NCBI RefSeq assembly: GCF_042849255.1
Contig: NZ_AP026866.1
Span: 3,410,001 to 3,474,000 of the forward strand
Direction of reading: 5' to 3'
Source: Oceaniferula spumae
GTDB taxonomy: Bacteria > Verrucomicrobiota > Verrucomicrobiia > Verrucomicrobiales > Akkermansiaceae
Length of the DNA stretch: 64,000 bases
The position numbers and the translations under genes were made by a program. Shown piece by piece: positions 43,457-52,365 of the stretch; within the stretch, counting starts at the first letter, position 1, and the number at the start of each line of letters is the position of its first letter. Below the pieces are notes generated by a model. That model did not search any database. It saw only the letters and a program-made list of their open reading frames with translations, and had not been told where the DNA came from.

Positions 43457-43729
43457 TTACCAGTTGTCGCGACGTGGTGGGCGCTCCTCGCGTGGGCGAG
43501 CTTCGTTGACGGTCAGGTTTCTGCCGTCTACAGCTTGGCCGTTAAGACTGTCGATGGCTTTTTGGCCTTCTGCGTCGTTGGGCATTTCGACGAATCCAAA
43601 TCCTTTGGAGCGTCCTGTGTCTCTGTCTTGAATAATTTTTGCGCTAGCGACTGCTCCGTGCTCTGCGAAGAGCTGTTGGAGATCGTTATCACTGAGTCCA
43701 TAAGACAGGTTACCTACATATATGTTCAT
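43457..43729 (-). CDS. Single-RRM RNA-binding protein
   Basis: The 90-residue protein is one RNA recognition motif plus a short Arg/Pro/Glu-rich tail. RNP2 is IYVGNL (3-8) and RNP1 is KGFGFVEM (42-49), with the aromatic residues needed for RNA stacking. Bacterial proteins of this type, well known in cyanobacteria, are often cold-induced and bind mRNA. It stands alone with its own terminator and a 238-base upstream gap that contains a palindrome, so it is probably separately regulated. Confidence 0.95.
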   Translation of the reverse strand: MNIYVGNLSYGLSDNDLQQLFAEHGAVASAKIIQDRDTGRSKGFGFVEMPNDAEGQKAIDSLNGQAVDGRNLTVNEARPREERPPRRDNW

Positions 43730-43804
43730 TTGCTTTTCTTGTAAGTGCGTTGTTCAACTGGATCTATAGACTAACCGTACGCACAAATTAACCAATAGGG
43801 TTTC

Positions 43805-43817
43805 GCCAATCATTGGC
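43805..43817. promoter_or_regulatory. Palindrome upstream of the RRM gene
   Basis: GCCAATcATTGGC is a perfect 6-bp inverted repeat about one turn long, 76 bases upstream of the RRM start. Another CCAAT lies just beside it at about 43791. It could be an operator; nothing else in the 238-base gap between 43730 and 43967 looks coding. Confidence 0.3.
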
Positions 43818-43967
43818 AAAGTGTCGATTACTACTGTTGCAGCAATCGGGCATCAATTAGACGTGTTTACAGTTTATTGCAAGAACAATCTAAAATCCTG
43901 CATCTGCCTGTCACATCCCGAGTCCTGTTGGAAAGGCTCGAAATGTGACCGAGATGTAAGCCAAGGC

Positions 43968-46900
43968 CTACTTCATGGAGTGCAGATATTCGATGAGATC
44001 GGCAAACTGCTGCAGTGACAGATCATCTGCGAGGTGAGGTCCCATCAGAGTGGAGTCTTGTTTTTTGATCTCTTTCACATCGGCGGCCTTCAACTTGGTG
44101 GGAATGCCGGCGATATTGTGAACGACCACAGTATCGGCAGTCTTGGAAACCAGGGTGCCCAGATGCTCGCTGCCGTCTTTCATGGTGACCTTCACCCAGG
44201 TCTCCGCGATTGTGGCCTCAGGCTTGAGGATGGCCTCTGCGATCTGCTCCTTGGTGAGGTGCGATCCGAGGTTCATCATGTTAGGGCCCTTGATGGGGTC
44301 TCCAGGGTTGACGTTGTGGCAAGCGATGCAGGCAAGTCCGGAGAGGACTTTTTTGCCCCGGGCTTTCTTCGCTTTGATTTTGTCTAGCGAGAGCATCACG
44401 TCCTCGATGGAAGTGCGGCCGACTTCTCCTTTTTTCGCTGCGGCAGCTTTATCGACGACTTCCACTTTACCGATACCTTGCAAGTTCATGCGGTGTTTGG
44501 TGGCGATACCTGCAAGCAGGTTCTTTGCCTCGGCAGGTGCCTTCTCGTAGGCTGCGCGATAGGCGGCTTCGATTTTAGAGGACTCTTCCCATTTCACCGG
44601 AACGTAGTATGGGCCACGGGTGTCAGGCTTAGTTCCCCACCACCACTGACCGTCGAATTCCTTCTCCTTGGTGTAGAGTCTGGCGAGGGCTGTAAGAATC
44701 TTGAGCTGCAGTTCGCTGTCTGTAGTGGAGTTCAGTTTGGCAATCAAACCGTCGACGGCTTTGGGATCGTGCATCAGGCGGAGTGCCCAGAGCGCGCCGT
44801 CCTGGCTGGGTCCGTCAAGTGCCTTTAGGCACGCGTCAACGGCTTGCAGTCTAACAAGCGCATGCACTGCAACGTGAGGCAGGACAATCGGGGAGTTAGG
44901 AGTAGCGTGAGGTCCTTCTTCAGCTCCAGCTTTGGCCGGTGCCGTGGCGGAGATGATAAATTTCACACTGCCTTGACCTTTTGGTGCCGTGTCTGCGATG
45001 GCGGCAGTCACTTGTAAGCGGACATATTCGAAGGGGATTTTATAGTGGATGACCGATACCGAATGGGTGCCGATACCTTGGCTGACGGCTGTGCCATCGG
45101 CACGTTTCAATGGAGCACCGGTGCATGATTTATTTTTCAATGTCTTGCCCCAGCCTTGTGTGGCGGATTTCCACTTCATGGAGGTGAGTGGCACTTTTTT
45201 GCCATTGGTGTGGATCAATGTCGGCTCACACCATGCGGCGTGGTCATTGCCATCTCCGTCGCCTCCGTTTTGAACAATGAGGTAGAGGTCCTTGATACGA
45301 TTGATATCGACGTCGATGTCAACGGTGTCAGTGCCTTTGATCACTTCACTGGTGAATACCGGCGCTGCGATGGATTTGGTAGCGGCATCGCCATCGGCAA
45401 CGGGTGGCTTGGCCACTGCCAGCAGAGCTTCGGCGGCATCAGCTTTGCCAATACGGCCTAACGCTACGGCAGACGCCACTTGCACGCGTGGGTTGCTGGA
45501 CTTGAGTCCGGCGAGGAATGGCTCCGTGGAAAGATCCTTGGCCACAGCCAGGCGGTCAGCCATGGCACGCAGTGCTATTTCGCCCACCACTTTATCAGTA
45601 GTGAGTGACTTCAGGCCGTCAGTGGCCTTGGCGCCAAGTAACTGGGCGTAGGTGAAAATCGCGGCTGAGCGAGCCTCAGGGCTGTCGGCGGCGTGTTTGG
45701 CGATCGATAGGATGGCTTGCGCGTTCTCAGCTTTGCCGCGACGCAGGATTTCTTGTGAAACGTGAAGACGTGTGGTGGAGCTGAGTGATGTCAGGCCTTT
45801 GACCAGTGCATCGTCTGAGAGTTTGGTGAGTTCTGGAAATGGTTTGTATTTCCAGTCCTTGGGCACGACGCGCTCGACGTAACCTTTTTTAGGATTGCCC
45901 TTGTAGCCAGCACCCGCCCAGGCAGCGAGATACATGCGGCCGGATCCGTCGACATCGACGTCGGCGATCTGTGAGGACTGAATGAAGTTTTCGGGTTTCT
46001 GGGTAAATGTAGGTCCGTCCGGTGTCAGTCTGTGGATGTAGAGGTGGCTGCGTCCCCAGTCGCCCATCATAGGCACGTCGTTGTATTTTTCAGGCCAGCC
46101 TGGCTCTTGGAAGTAAATAGCGCCAGTGCCCGAGCCGCCGCCGAGGTCTTGCAGGGCGGGGATGATTTCATTGGTGAAATGCTTGAACAGGACTGGGTAG
46201 CCGTATTCTCCAGACTGGATCTGGTGGATGAATCTCACATTCCAGCCACCGCCGTCGTTGGTATTGCCGCGGGTGTAGATGTTCATGAACGGGTCAATCG
46301 CGACATCGTAGATGTTGCGTAGACCGTGGGTGTAAACTTCCATTTCAGTGCCGTCAGGGCGAACGCGGAGGATGCCGCCACCGAGCATGGTGAGCTTTTT
46401 ACCATCGGTGCCAGTGGCATCGACAAAGCCAAAGTCGCCGATGGCGATGTAGATCCAGCCATCGATACCCATTCGGATGCCGTTGGTGGTGTGGTCAGCG
46501 CCACGTTCCTGGTTGGCTTTCAGGGAGGAAATGCCGGTGATCAGGTTTTTCGCAGGTCCGTCCGCTTTACCATCGTGGTCCGCATCGGTGAGCACGCTCA
46601 GATGCATGCCGGTCATCTTGCCGGTGCTTTTGGGAATTACTGTGTGCAGCACGTAGACATCGTCACCAACAGCCATCAGGCCACGGGGGTTGTCGATTTC
46701 TGCATAGACGGTGTGTTTATCCGCAGTTCCATCGTTGTTGCTGTCAGTGAGTTTGATGATGCGTCCCTTGCCAGGTCCTTTTCCAAGTGAACCAAGCATA
46801 TCAACACCCACGTAAACATCGCCATTGGGAGCGGCACTGAGGCATGCAGGGGATGGGGTCAGATCAGGACCGGAATACTTGGTGATACTGAGCTCGGCAG

Positions 46901-47003
46901 GATTTGCCATGGTCAAGCCTGTGGCAGCGGCAAAGATTCCCGCCAGCAGCGAGCTGCGCAGAAGGGATCGGTTACAGTTTGGATGTTTCGTCATGGGTAA
47001 CAT
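43968..47003 (-). CDS. Secreted PVC-type haem-binding dehydrogenase with HEAT repeats and an internal NPCBM-like domain
   Basis: The 1011-residue protein has a signal peptide (ending near LTMANP), an N-terminal glucose-dehydrogenase-like propeller (about 35-400, with NGDVYVG, NPRGLMAV, HTTNGIRMG and GWNVRFIHQ), HEAT repeats (about 405-530), an NPCBM-like carbohydrate-binding segment (about 545-690, with the family mark GIGTHSVSVIHY), more HEAT helices and a C-terminal haem domain with CIACH. The last part continues into the conserved ILKPEATIAETW of the Pirellula/Verrucomicrobium haem model. It would be a periplasmic redox protein that also binds sugars. Its start may be the second ATG at 46994. 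Confidence 0.88.
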   Translation of the reverse strand: MLPMTKHPNCNRSLLRSSLLAGIFAAATGLTMANPAELSITKYSGPDLTPSPACLSAAPNGDVYVGVDMLGSLGKGPGKGRIIKLTDSNNDGTADKHTVYAEIDNPRGLMAVGDDVYVLHTVIPKSTGKMTGMHLSVLTDADHDGKADGPAKNLITGISSLKANQERGADHTTNGIRMGIDGWIYIAIGDFGFVDATGTDGKKLTMLGGGILRVRPDGTEMEVYTHGLRNIYDVAIDPFMNIYTRGNTNDGGGWNVRFIHQIQSGEYGYPVLFKHFTNEIIPALQDLGGGSGTGAIYFQEPGWPEKYNDVPMMGDWGRSHLYIHRLTPDGPTFTQKPENFIQSSQIADVDVDGSGRMYLAAWAGAGYKGNPKKGYVERVVPKDWKYKPFPELTKLSDDALVKGLTSLSSTTRLHVSQEILRRGKAENAQAILSIAKHAADSPEARSAAIFTYAQLLGAKATDGLKSLTTDKVVGEIALRAMADRLAVAKDLSTEPFLAGLKSSNPRVQVASAVALGRIGKADAAEALLAVAKPPVADGDAATKSIAAPVFTSEVIKGTDTVDIDVDINRIKDLYLIVQNGGDGDGNDHAAWCEPTLIHTNGKKVPLTSMKWKSATQGWGKTLKNKSCTGAPLKRADGTAVSQGIGTHSVSVIHYKIPFEYVRLQVTAAIADTAPKGQGSVKFIISATAPAKAGAEEGPHATPNSPIVLPHVAVHALVRLQAVDACLKALDGPSQDGALWALRLMHDPKAVDGLIAKLNSTTDSELQLKILTALARLYTKEKEFDGQWWWGTKPDTRGPYYVPVKWEESSKIEAAYRAAYEKAPAEAKNLLAGIATKHRMNLQGIGKVEVVDKAAAAKKGEVGRTSIEDVMLSLDKIKAKKARGKKVLSGLACIACHNVNPGDPIKGPNMMNLGSHLTKEQIAEAILKPEATIAETWVKVTMKDGSEHLGTLVSKTADTVVVHNIAGIPTKLKAADVKEIKKQDSTLMGPHLADDLSLQQFADLIEYLHSMK

Positions 47004-47117
47004 TGGATGGATGAAAAAGTAGATTAGCTCGGACTTATGTCCAGAGGATGAAGCGACAGTTGTTACGCGTCAAGCCGTCCTATGCTTTCTCTTTTTCACC
47101 GTCATCATGATACAGCA

Positions 47118-49196
47118 TCACTGTGAATGCGCACCAGTTGCCTCTACGGTCACCAGGCAGAGATCGTCTTCCATGGCTTTGTTCTGGGTGAATTGCCCCA
47201 ATGCCGCGACTACGGCATGCGATAGCGAGTCGACCGGTAGGTCTCGGTACTTATGAACAGCCTTCAGCAATTGTGTGTCGCCGAACATTTCACCGGCAGC
47301 ATTTTCCGCCTCGATCAGACCATCGGTGAACAACAGGAAGACGTCGTCAGCAAGCAGGGAGCGGGTATGGGCAGTGTACTCGGCACCTGGTATGAGGCCG
47401 AGTGCAGGTTGGTTTTTGACCCCTTTGAAAAGAAAGTCAGTGTCGCCGTTGCTGCGGTTCGTATAGACCGGTGATGGATGCCCGGCGGTGACATAGGTAG
47501 CTGTTTCGTCCTTGGTATCGAGCACAATGAAAAAGGCGGTGACAAAAATCGTCTGTCCGCTGCGCTCCATAATATCCAAAAAGTGCTGGTTGAGTTGTTC
47601 CATGAAAATGCCCGGGTCTGCAGCCGCCTCCACCAGCCCGGGTAACAAGGCTCGAAGAATGGCTGTTACCAGAGCCGACCGCGCACCGTGACCCATCACA
47701 TCCGCGATGAACAATCCGGCCCGATGCTCGGAAATCTGAAACATGTCGAAAAAGTCGCCGCCCAAGGTGTCGGCCGGTTGATAGAGATGCCAGAAGTGTA
47801 ATTTAAGATGCTCACCGGTGTGAGGTCCGGAAGGTATTTTTGGATAATCCCCCGGTAACATCGCCTCTTGGAATTCCTTCGCCATTTCCAGATCTTGGTG
47901 AATCAGGGCTGTCTTGGCCGCCACCTCACTCTCCAAGTGCCGATGGTAACGAAGCACCCGCGAGCCCATCGTGGCGAATCCGGTAGCCAGTTCCTCAATC
48001 TCGTCGCCAGTCTTGATCTCCCGCAGGCCCTCGACAACCTGATGCGCCTGTTTGCGATTGGCAGCGGATTCCTCATCTTGCCGGAGTCGGGCGCTCTCCG
48101 AGATGCTTTGAGCACCATCGCGCAATAGTTCCAAGGGCCCGGTGATGCGTGATCTAACGTAAAACAGCACAGCTGCGAGACTCAGTAATAACGCTAATGT
48201 CGATCCTAACAGGATCCACCGGAGCTGTTTTTTAATTGGCACAGTCACCTCATCCGCATCGATGGATACCACGATGTAAATTTGTGGTTGCTGGTCAGAA
48301 ATATTTCCAAACTGAGTGCTGGCGGTGCCATACATGCGCTCGTTTTCTGTGGTATCGTCCGTTGTTAGGAACCAGCCGCTGCTTCCATTGTTGGACGCTT
48401 TTTTCATCACAGCGGTCGATAGCGAAACGCTGAGGGGTTTGTAGTCGGGCTGATTAATCCGCGCCAAGACCGCGCCGTTTGAATTGGTCACATCCACTTG
48501 GTCGGCCCGGCCATCGAGGGGCGGGGGGATCGCCGCGAACAAAGGAGCCACATTAAAGACGGCCTTCATCACCCCGGTGAGTTCGCCGCTGTTGTCATGG
48601 ATAGGTAAGACAATGTCCAATGAGTAGACACCCGCACTGTCGTCCAGATGGAACTGGTCGAACCAGACGTCGTTTTCTTTCAGCTTGGCACCTTGTTGCC
48701 ACCATAGTTCATCGCTCTGGATATAATCCGTGGTCTTCACCGTCGAGGCGATCACCCGCCCGTAACGGTCGGTGATGAAAATTTCGTTCGCCAGAGGATT
48801 GGTCACTTGAAATTCGCGCAGTTGTTGGGCGAGGGGATTCTGTAAAATCGTCTGCAATCTCTCGCTGTCACTCGTCAGTGAGACCCAACTTTTTTCTACC
48901 TCAAGCTCAGATGCTCTTCGCTGTTCATCGGTGAGCTTGGAAGCTGTCTCGTTAGTCGAAGTTAGAACTTGATCCACCACCGTGGAAACCCGTAGCAGTG
49001 ATCGGAGTTGGGAGACTTCGCGGTCGACCGATAAGGAAAGGTTCCGAGCGGCAGCATCCGCCTCGGTGCGATACAGCTGTCCGCGCTCGGCTAACAGATG
49101 TCGGTAGCCGAGCTGCTGTAACACCAGCACAACTATCGCAATCGGGACTGCGGCTACCAATACCAGCGCCAAGGAAAGTTTGTATTTTAATCGCAT
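47118..49196 (-). CDS. Membrane receptor phosphatase: Cache sensor, HAMP and SpoIIE/PP2C domain (RsbU-like)
   Basis: The 692-residue protein has an N-terminal membrane helix (about 7-27), a periplasmic double-Cache sensor (about 30-325), a second membrane helix (about 326-346), a HAMP/coiled-coil linker and a C-terminal SpoIIE-type Ser/Thr phosphatase. The phosphatase shows the metal ligands in GGDFFD, ADVMGHG and FTDGLIEAEN. Such proteins usually dephosphorylate an anti-anti-sigma factor to release a sigma factor in response to a ligand. No partner-switching genes lie next to it. The HAMP linker holds an extra charged segment of about 25 residues. Confidence 0.92.
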   Translation of the reverse strand: MRLKYKLSLALVLVAAVPIAIVVLVLQQLGYRHLLAERGQLYRTEADAAARNLSLSVDREVSQLRSLLRVSTVVDQVLTSTNETASKLTDEQRRASELEVEKSWVSLTSDSERLQTILQNPLAQQLREFQVTNPLANEIFITDRYGRVIASTVKTTDYIQSDELWWQQGAKLKENDVWFDQFHLDDSAGVYSLDIVLPIHDNSGELTGVMKAVFNVAPLFAAIPPPLDGRADQVDVTNSNGAVLARINQPDYKPLSVSLSTAVMKKASNNGSSGWFLTTDDTTENERMYGTASTQFGNISDQQPQIYIVVSIDADEVTVPIKKQLRWILLGSTLALLLSLAAVLFYVRSRITGPLELLRDGAQSISESARLRQDEESAANRKQAHQVVEGLREIKTGDEIEELATGFATMGSRVLRYHRHLESEVAAKTALIHQDLEMAKEFQEAMLPGDYPKIPSGPHTGEHLKLHFWHLYQPADTLGGDFFDMFQISEHRAGLFIADVMGHGARSALVTAILRALLPGLVEAAADPGIFMEQLNQHFLDIMERSGQTIFVTAFFIVLDTKDETATYVTAGHPSPVYTNRSNGDTDFLFKGVKNQPALGLIPGAEYTAHTRSLLADDVFLLFTDGLIEAENAAGEMFGDTQLLKAVHKYRDLPVDSLSHAVVAALGQFTQNKAMEDDLCLVTVEATGAHSQ

Positions 49197-49270
49197 CGAA
49201 TCAACCGAACCTAGCAGTGTCTAGGATGCGTGGAAAGCTTGAAATGAAACGACTGTTTTTCCGCGGCAGA

Positions 49271-49570
49271 CTACCAAGGGTAATCATCTGTTTTCGGGTA
49301 TTGGCCGGTGCGTGATTTCTCGCGGGTGTGCCAATGGGCTCGGTCCAACGCCCAAAGCGGGCTGTATACAATACCGATGACGTATGTGGATGGATGGCCG
49401 ACTCCAATCCCCCTGGGATACCAACGGTAAGATTTAATGCCGTTCGTGCCGTATGCAGCAGGACCATATGTGCCCATTGAACTGAGCAGAAAATAACTGC
49501 TGAAATAGAAAGCCACGAAGTAGCCCGCCCATCTTAGCACTGTGCCTTGTGCTGTTCGGATTTTCTTCAT
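49271..49570 (-). CDS. Small membrane protein of unknown function
   Basis: From the ATG at 49570 the protein has 99 residues: a basic start, one hydrophobic segment at about 13-31, and an aromatic, Gly/Tyr-rich tail ending DDYPW. The ATG overlaps the TGA of the upstream gene (ATGA), which points to translational coupling and a shared function. I do not recognise the family. Confidence 0.65.
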   Translation of the reverse strand: MKKIRTAQGTVLRWAGYFVAFYFSSYFLLSSMGTYGPAAYGTNGIKSYRWYPRGIGVGHPSTYVIGIVYSPLWALDRAHWHTREKSRTGQYPKTDDYPW

Positions 49571-50496
49571 GGCGCACTCCGTTGATTCAGATGCTTGGCA
49601 TAGCTCTTCTGAGTCAGGAACAAATACTTCTTGCGATACATCCACACCACCAGCAGGACGAACGCTACGACGCCAGCGGTGATGATTCCATATTTCTTGA
49701 GCTTCCTAATGAAAATGATCCGTTCGTATTTCTTCTCGAGTGCTTCAATGCTGGCTAGATCTGAAAATCCATACTCTCTGGTCAGTTCCAGTAGCTCTAG
49801 CCCTCCTTCAACAGTGTTAGTGTGCGCTGTAATGCGGGCGAAGCTGTATAACAGACTAGCCACCACAGGATCGGTAGGTTTGACGAAGACTAAACGTTCC
49901 TTGAGCTGATAGAAAATAGCATCGCCGATCTGGTCAATCGGCCGAGCCATGTCTCCGATGGTGACTCTGGTGTTTTCATCGATGACATCCGGCAATGCGA
50001 CCACCTGTCGCCCCTGCAAATAATCAGGGTTCTTTTCGAGCTCGATTTTTGTTTCCAAAATCAATTGATGCAACCACTCGGTCCCATGATGGGCGTCAGG
50101 GTTGCGTTTGATACCCTCCTTGATCCACTTCAGGGCATTGCGGTTATCCCCGTGGAGTTCATAAGCCGTGCCGAGATTGGCCGCGAGGCTGTATCGACTA
50201 GGTGCCGGTGTTTCTTTTTCGAGTTTGGTAAGAGATTCAATAGCTTTGGCTGTCTTGCCTTCTAATAAATCCGCGACCGCTTCCAACTCGCTGTCATCTT
50301 CAATCTTGGTTTCTTTATTTTCGAGAGCATAGCGTAAAAGCACCTCGCTCGGAACTGAATCGATCGATTCCCTGAGCTCGTAAGCTGGGCCGTGACTACC
50401 TACAGAAACATGTCCACCATCTATCGTCGTGCCATCGATCCAGATGCAGGCGGGTGTCAGGGGAATCAGTAAGGCGGCGAGAAGAGATTTCATCAC
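49567..50496 (-). CDS. Exported TPR-like protein with C-terminal membrane anchor
   Basis: The 309-residue protein begins with a signal sequence ending in TPAC, possibly a lipoprotein site. A region of helical TPR-like repeats follows (about 80-150, with AANLGTAYELHGDNRNALKWIKEGIKR, typical of a TPR). A membrane helix lies near the C-terminus (about 272-290) with a basic tail. The TPR suggests protein-protein contacts in the periplasm. It is coupled by a 4-base overlap to the small membrane protein gene downstream. Function unknown. Confidence 0.72.
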   Translation of the reverse strand: MMKSLLAALLIPLTPACIWIDGTTIDGGHVSVGSHGPAYELRESIDSVPSEVLLRYALENKETKIEDDSELEAVADLLEGKTAKAIESLTKLEKETPAPSRYSLAANLGTAYELHGDNRNALKWIKEGIKRNPDAHHGTEWLHQLILETKIELEKNPDYLQGRQVVALPDVIDENTRVTIGDMARPIDQIGDAIFYQLKERLVFVKPTDPVVASLLYSFARITAHTNTVEGGLELLELTREYGFSDLASIEALEKKYERIIFIRKLKKYGIITAGVVAFVLLVVWMYRKKYLFLTQKSYAKHLNQRSAP

Positions 50497-50584
50497 GGCT
50501 ATTTTATATCTAGAGTGTCTGCTGGCACAATTTGAATCGGCATGGGAGTGTGCGTGGTTATGTGGAGCCGTGAATGCCGACCTA

Positions 50585-51529
50585 TCATCGTTGAGTCGTC
50601 TTACGTTGATCCTCTAATTGGATCGTGCGAATTCCAGACTTACTTAAGGTGAGCAGTGTCTTGCGGAATATCCGATCGTTCGCTTTCGGTGTATATCTTA
50701 AGTGGATTTTTGGTTCACTCCCCCCAGCCCTGGCTGCTGCATTGTATGCATCTGAGCGTTCTTTGAGCTCGGCCTGATGGTGGAGTATCTCGGGAGCATG
50801 GGTGAAGTTGACTATGATTTTATCGGTGAGAGCAATTTCCATCGGCATGAGCTCCGCATCTGGCTCAGGTTTCCAGCGTTGAATGGTTATTCCATAGCCG
50901 CGGTTGAGTGCCACTTGGCAGCTGGCCTTTCGTGAGAGAACCAAAGAGACGTCATCGATCAGCTGGTCCTCCGAGAAGAGCCAGGCATCATATTTCCTTG
51001 GTTCACCATCTTCGAACACAGGTTTGTTCATACTGCTGCCCCAGCCTTTATTCGGTGAATAGCTGATAGAGTATGTAGATGTGGTTCTTCCGCTGAAGCT
51101 GCCATCAATGCTGAGCTTGTCTTTCTGGGAAAAGGGAAGCCAGTAACCTAAAGTGAAATCTTCGATGTTTTTAGGATCATACTCAATTCCTTCAGCAGTG
51201 TGAATGCCCGACATGAGGAAGATTGTAGCGGGTTTCAAGGTGTTAGTGGCGATCAGGAAGCCGTTATGTTTGATGGTGACCTTACCCGAATTGGGTTGTG
51301 TTACGATCATGATACGTTTTTGTGTCTTATCTCGGAGCACAGCTAACATGACTTTGCCATTGATATGAAATACACAGGTCTCAACACTCGGAAACGCTCT
51401 ATGAATGGTGCGTTTGTATGAGTCGTATCCAAGGATGTCATCATGGGTGAATAGCTGCGGAGTGGCGAGAGCTGTGGCGGATAAGCTTAATGAAGTAACT
51501 GCCGCTCTTATGATGCCGGAAAGATGCAT
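50585..51529 (-). CDS. Secreted hypothetical protein
   Basis: From the ATG at 51529 the protein has 314 residues with a signal peptide (cleavage near ALATP). The rest is a mixed, beta-rich sequence with many Thr, Lys and Ile residues and no motif I recognise. An in-frame TTG or ATG further upstream would spoil the signal peptide. It is separated by 88 bases from the TPR gene downstream on the same strand and may be in the same transcript. Confidence 0.6.
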   Translation of the reverse strand: MHLSGIIRAAVTSLSLSATALATPQLFTHDDILGYDSYKRTIHRAFPSVETCVFHINGKVMLAVLRDKTQKRIMIVTQPNSGKVTIKHNGFLIATNTLKPATIFLMSGIHTAEGIEYDPKNIEDFTLGYWLPFSQKDKLSIDGSFSGRTTSTYSISYSPNKGWGSSMNKPVFEDGEPRKYDAWLFSEDQLIDDVSLVLSRKASCQVALNRGYGITIQRWKPEPDAELMPMEIALTDKIIVNFTHAPEILHHQAELKERSDAYNAAARAGGSEPKIHLRYTPKANDRIFRKTLLTLSKSGIRTIQLEDQRKTTQR

Positions 51530-51596
51530 GCTAGAGATGGTATCTGAAACATTCAGTGTTGTCACATCACAATGTAGTTCTGTTCTAAAGGCCTCT

Positions 51597-51886
51597 GTGG
51601 ACCATCTGAATAGTCAGGGGCGCACCTATCTGAGAAAGGCCAGCGCTAAGAAAACGACAAGCAAGTCCGCTACTAGAAAAACAGCTAAGATCTCTGAAAA
51701 ACTGCAACTAGTCGCTCGAGATAAACGTCCAGTAACACTGTTACTGAATTAATTAACTGGATTGCGAACAGCCGTCCTAGAGGTAACGAAAATAACGCTA
51801 AGCAGATTCTTGGGAATCTGATTAAGAATGGAGTGGTTCAAGAGTTGGAAAACGGTAAGTGCGAATACCCTTCAGGCAACTTGTAG
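51597..51886 (+). pseudogene. Possible frameshifted small gene: Lys-rich stretch followed by a second-frame C-terminus
   Basis: In the gap before the doxX-type gene, a GTG at 51597 (AAAGG five bases upstream) opens a frame of 51 codons ending at 51752; it encodes a Lys/Thr/Ser-rich stretch like a histone-tail sequence. At about 51722 a second frame opens and runs to the TAG at 51884-51886; it encodes a compact helical segment (ELINWIANSRPRGNENNAKQ). Joined by one frame change at about 51720-51730, they read as one small basic protein with a folded C-terminus. It may be a decayed gene, two small ORFs, or chance. Confidence 0.35.
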
Positions 51887-51963
51887 TCTCTCATTACCAT
51901 ACTTCTCCATAACCTGATTCGGTCGCTTCCAGAGCAATCTCAGCGCATTGGATTTTTCGGATT

Positions 51964-52365
51964 TCATGCTGTTGAGTGCGTTGAAGATGATCGGCAACAA
52001 GTGGTGTAGACCCAGAAGATGAACACGGCCTGTAGTGGGAGTCTGAGTAAGAGCAGCCATTCCGGCACGGGTTTGCCATTGATGATCATACCGTGTTGAT
52101 AGGCGTCGATGTTCGCTGGGAATACGGCGAGTAACAGAAGGATCAATCCCCAACCGGCAAATTTGCGCAATCGCGGAATTAAAATGGCAATACCTCCCAG
52201 AATTTCAGCGGCACCACTGAGGTGAACTAACAGAAGTGGAGCTGGGAGGTAGTCTGGGACAATAGCGACATAACCGGTTGGTGATGCGAAGTGCATGATG
52301 CCAGCGGCGATGAATAACATCGCGAGTATAAACCGAAAACAGATGGTTATTTTTCCCACCATCAT
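51964..52365 (-). CDS. DoxX-family membrane protein
   Basis: The 133-residue protein has four membrane helices and the DoxX/DoxD-like pattern: an early FRFILAMLFIAAGIMHF, the loop with PDYLP, AAEILGGIAIL and the C-terminal RLPLQAVFIFWV. DoxX proteins are linked to membrane redox control in several bacteria, but no reaction is established here. Its ATG overlaps the last base of the terC stop (TGATG), so it is translationally coupled to that gene. It is the end of the Moco operon. Confidence 0.85.
   Translation of the reverse strand: MMVGKITICFRFILAMLFIAAGIMHFASPTGYVAIVPDYLPAPLLLVHLSGAAEILGGIAILIPRLRKFAGWGLILLLLAVFPANIDAYQHGMIINGKPVPEWLLLLRLPLQAVFIFWVYTTCCRSSSTHSTA

Noticed and set aside
51872..52153. 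A 93-codon minus-strand frame overlapping the DoxX gene
   Set aside because: The DoxX frame has membrane helices and family motifs; this one is an overlapping shadow.
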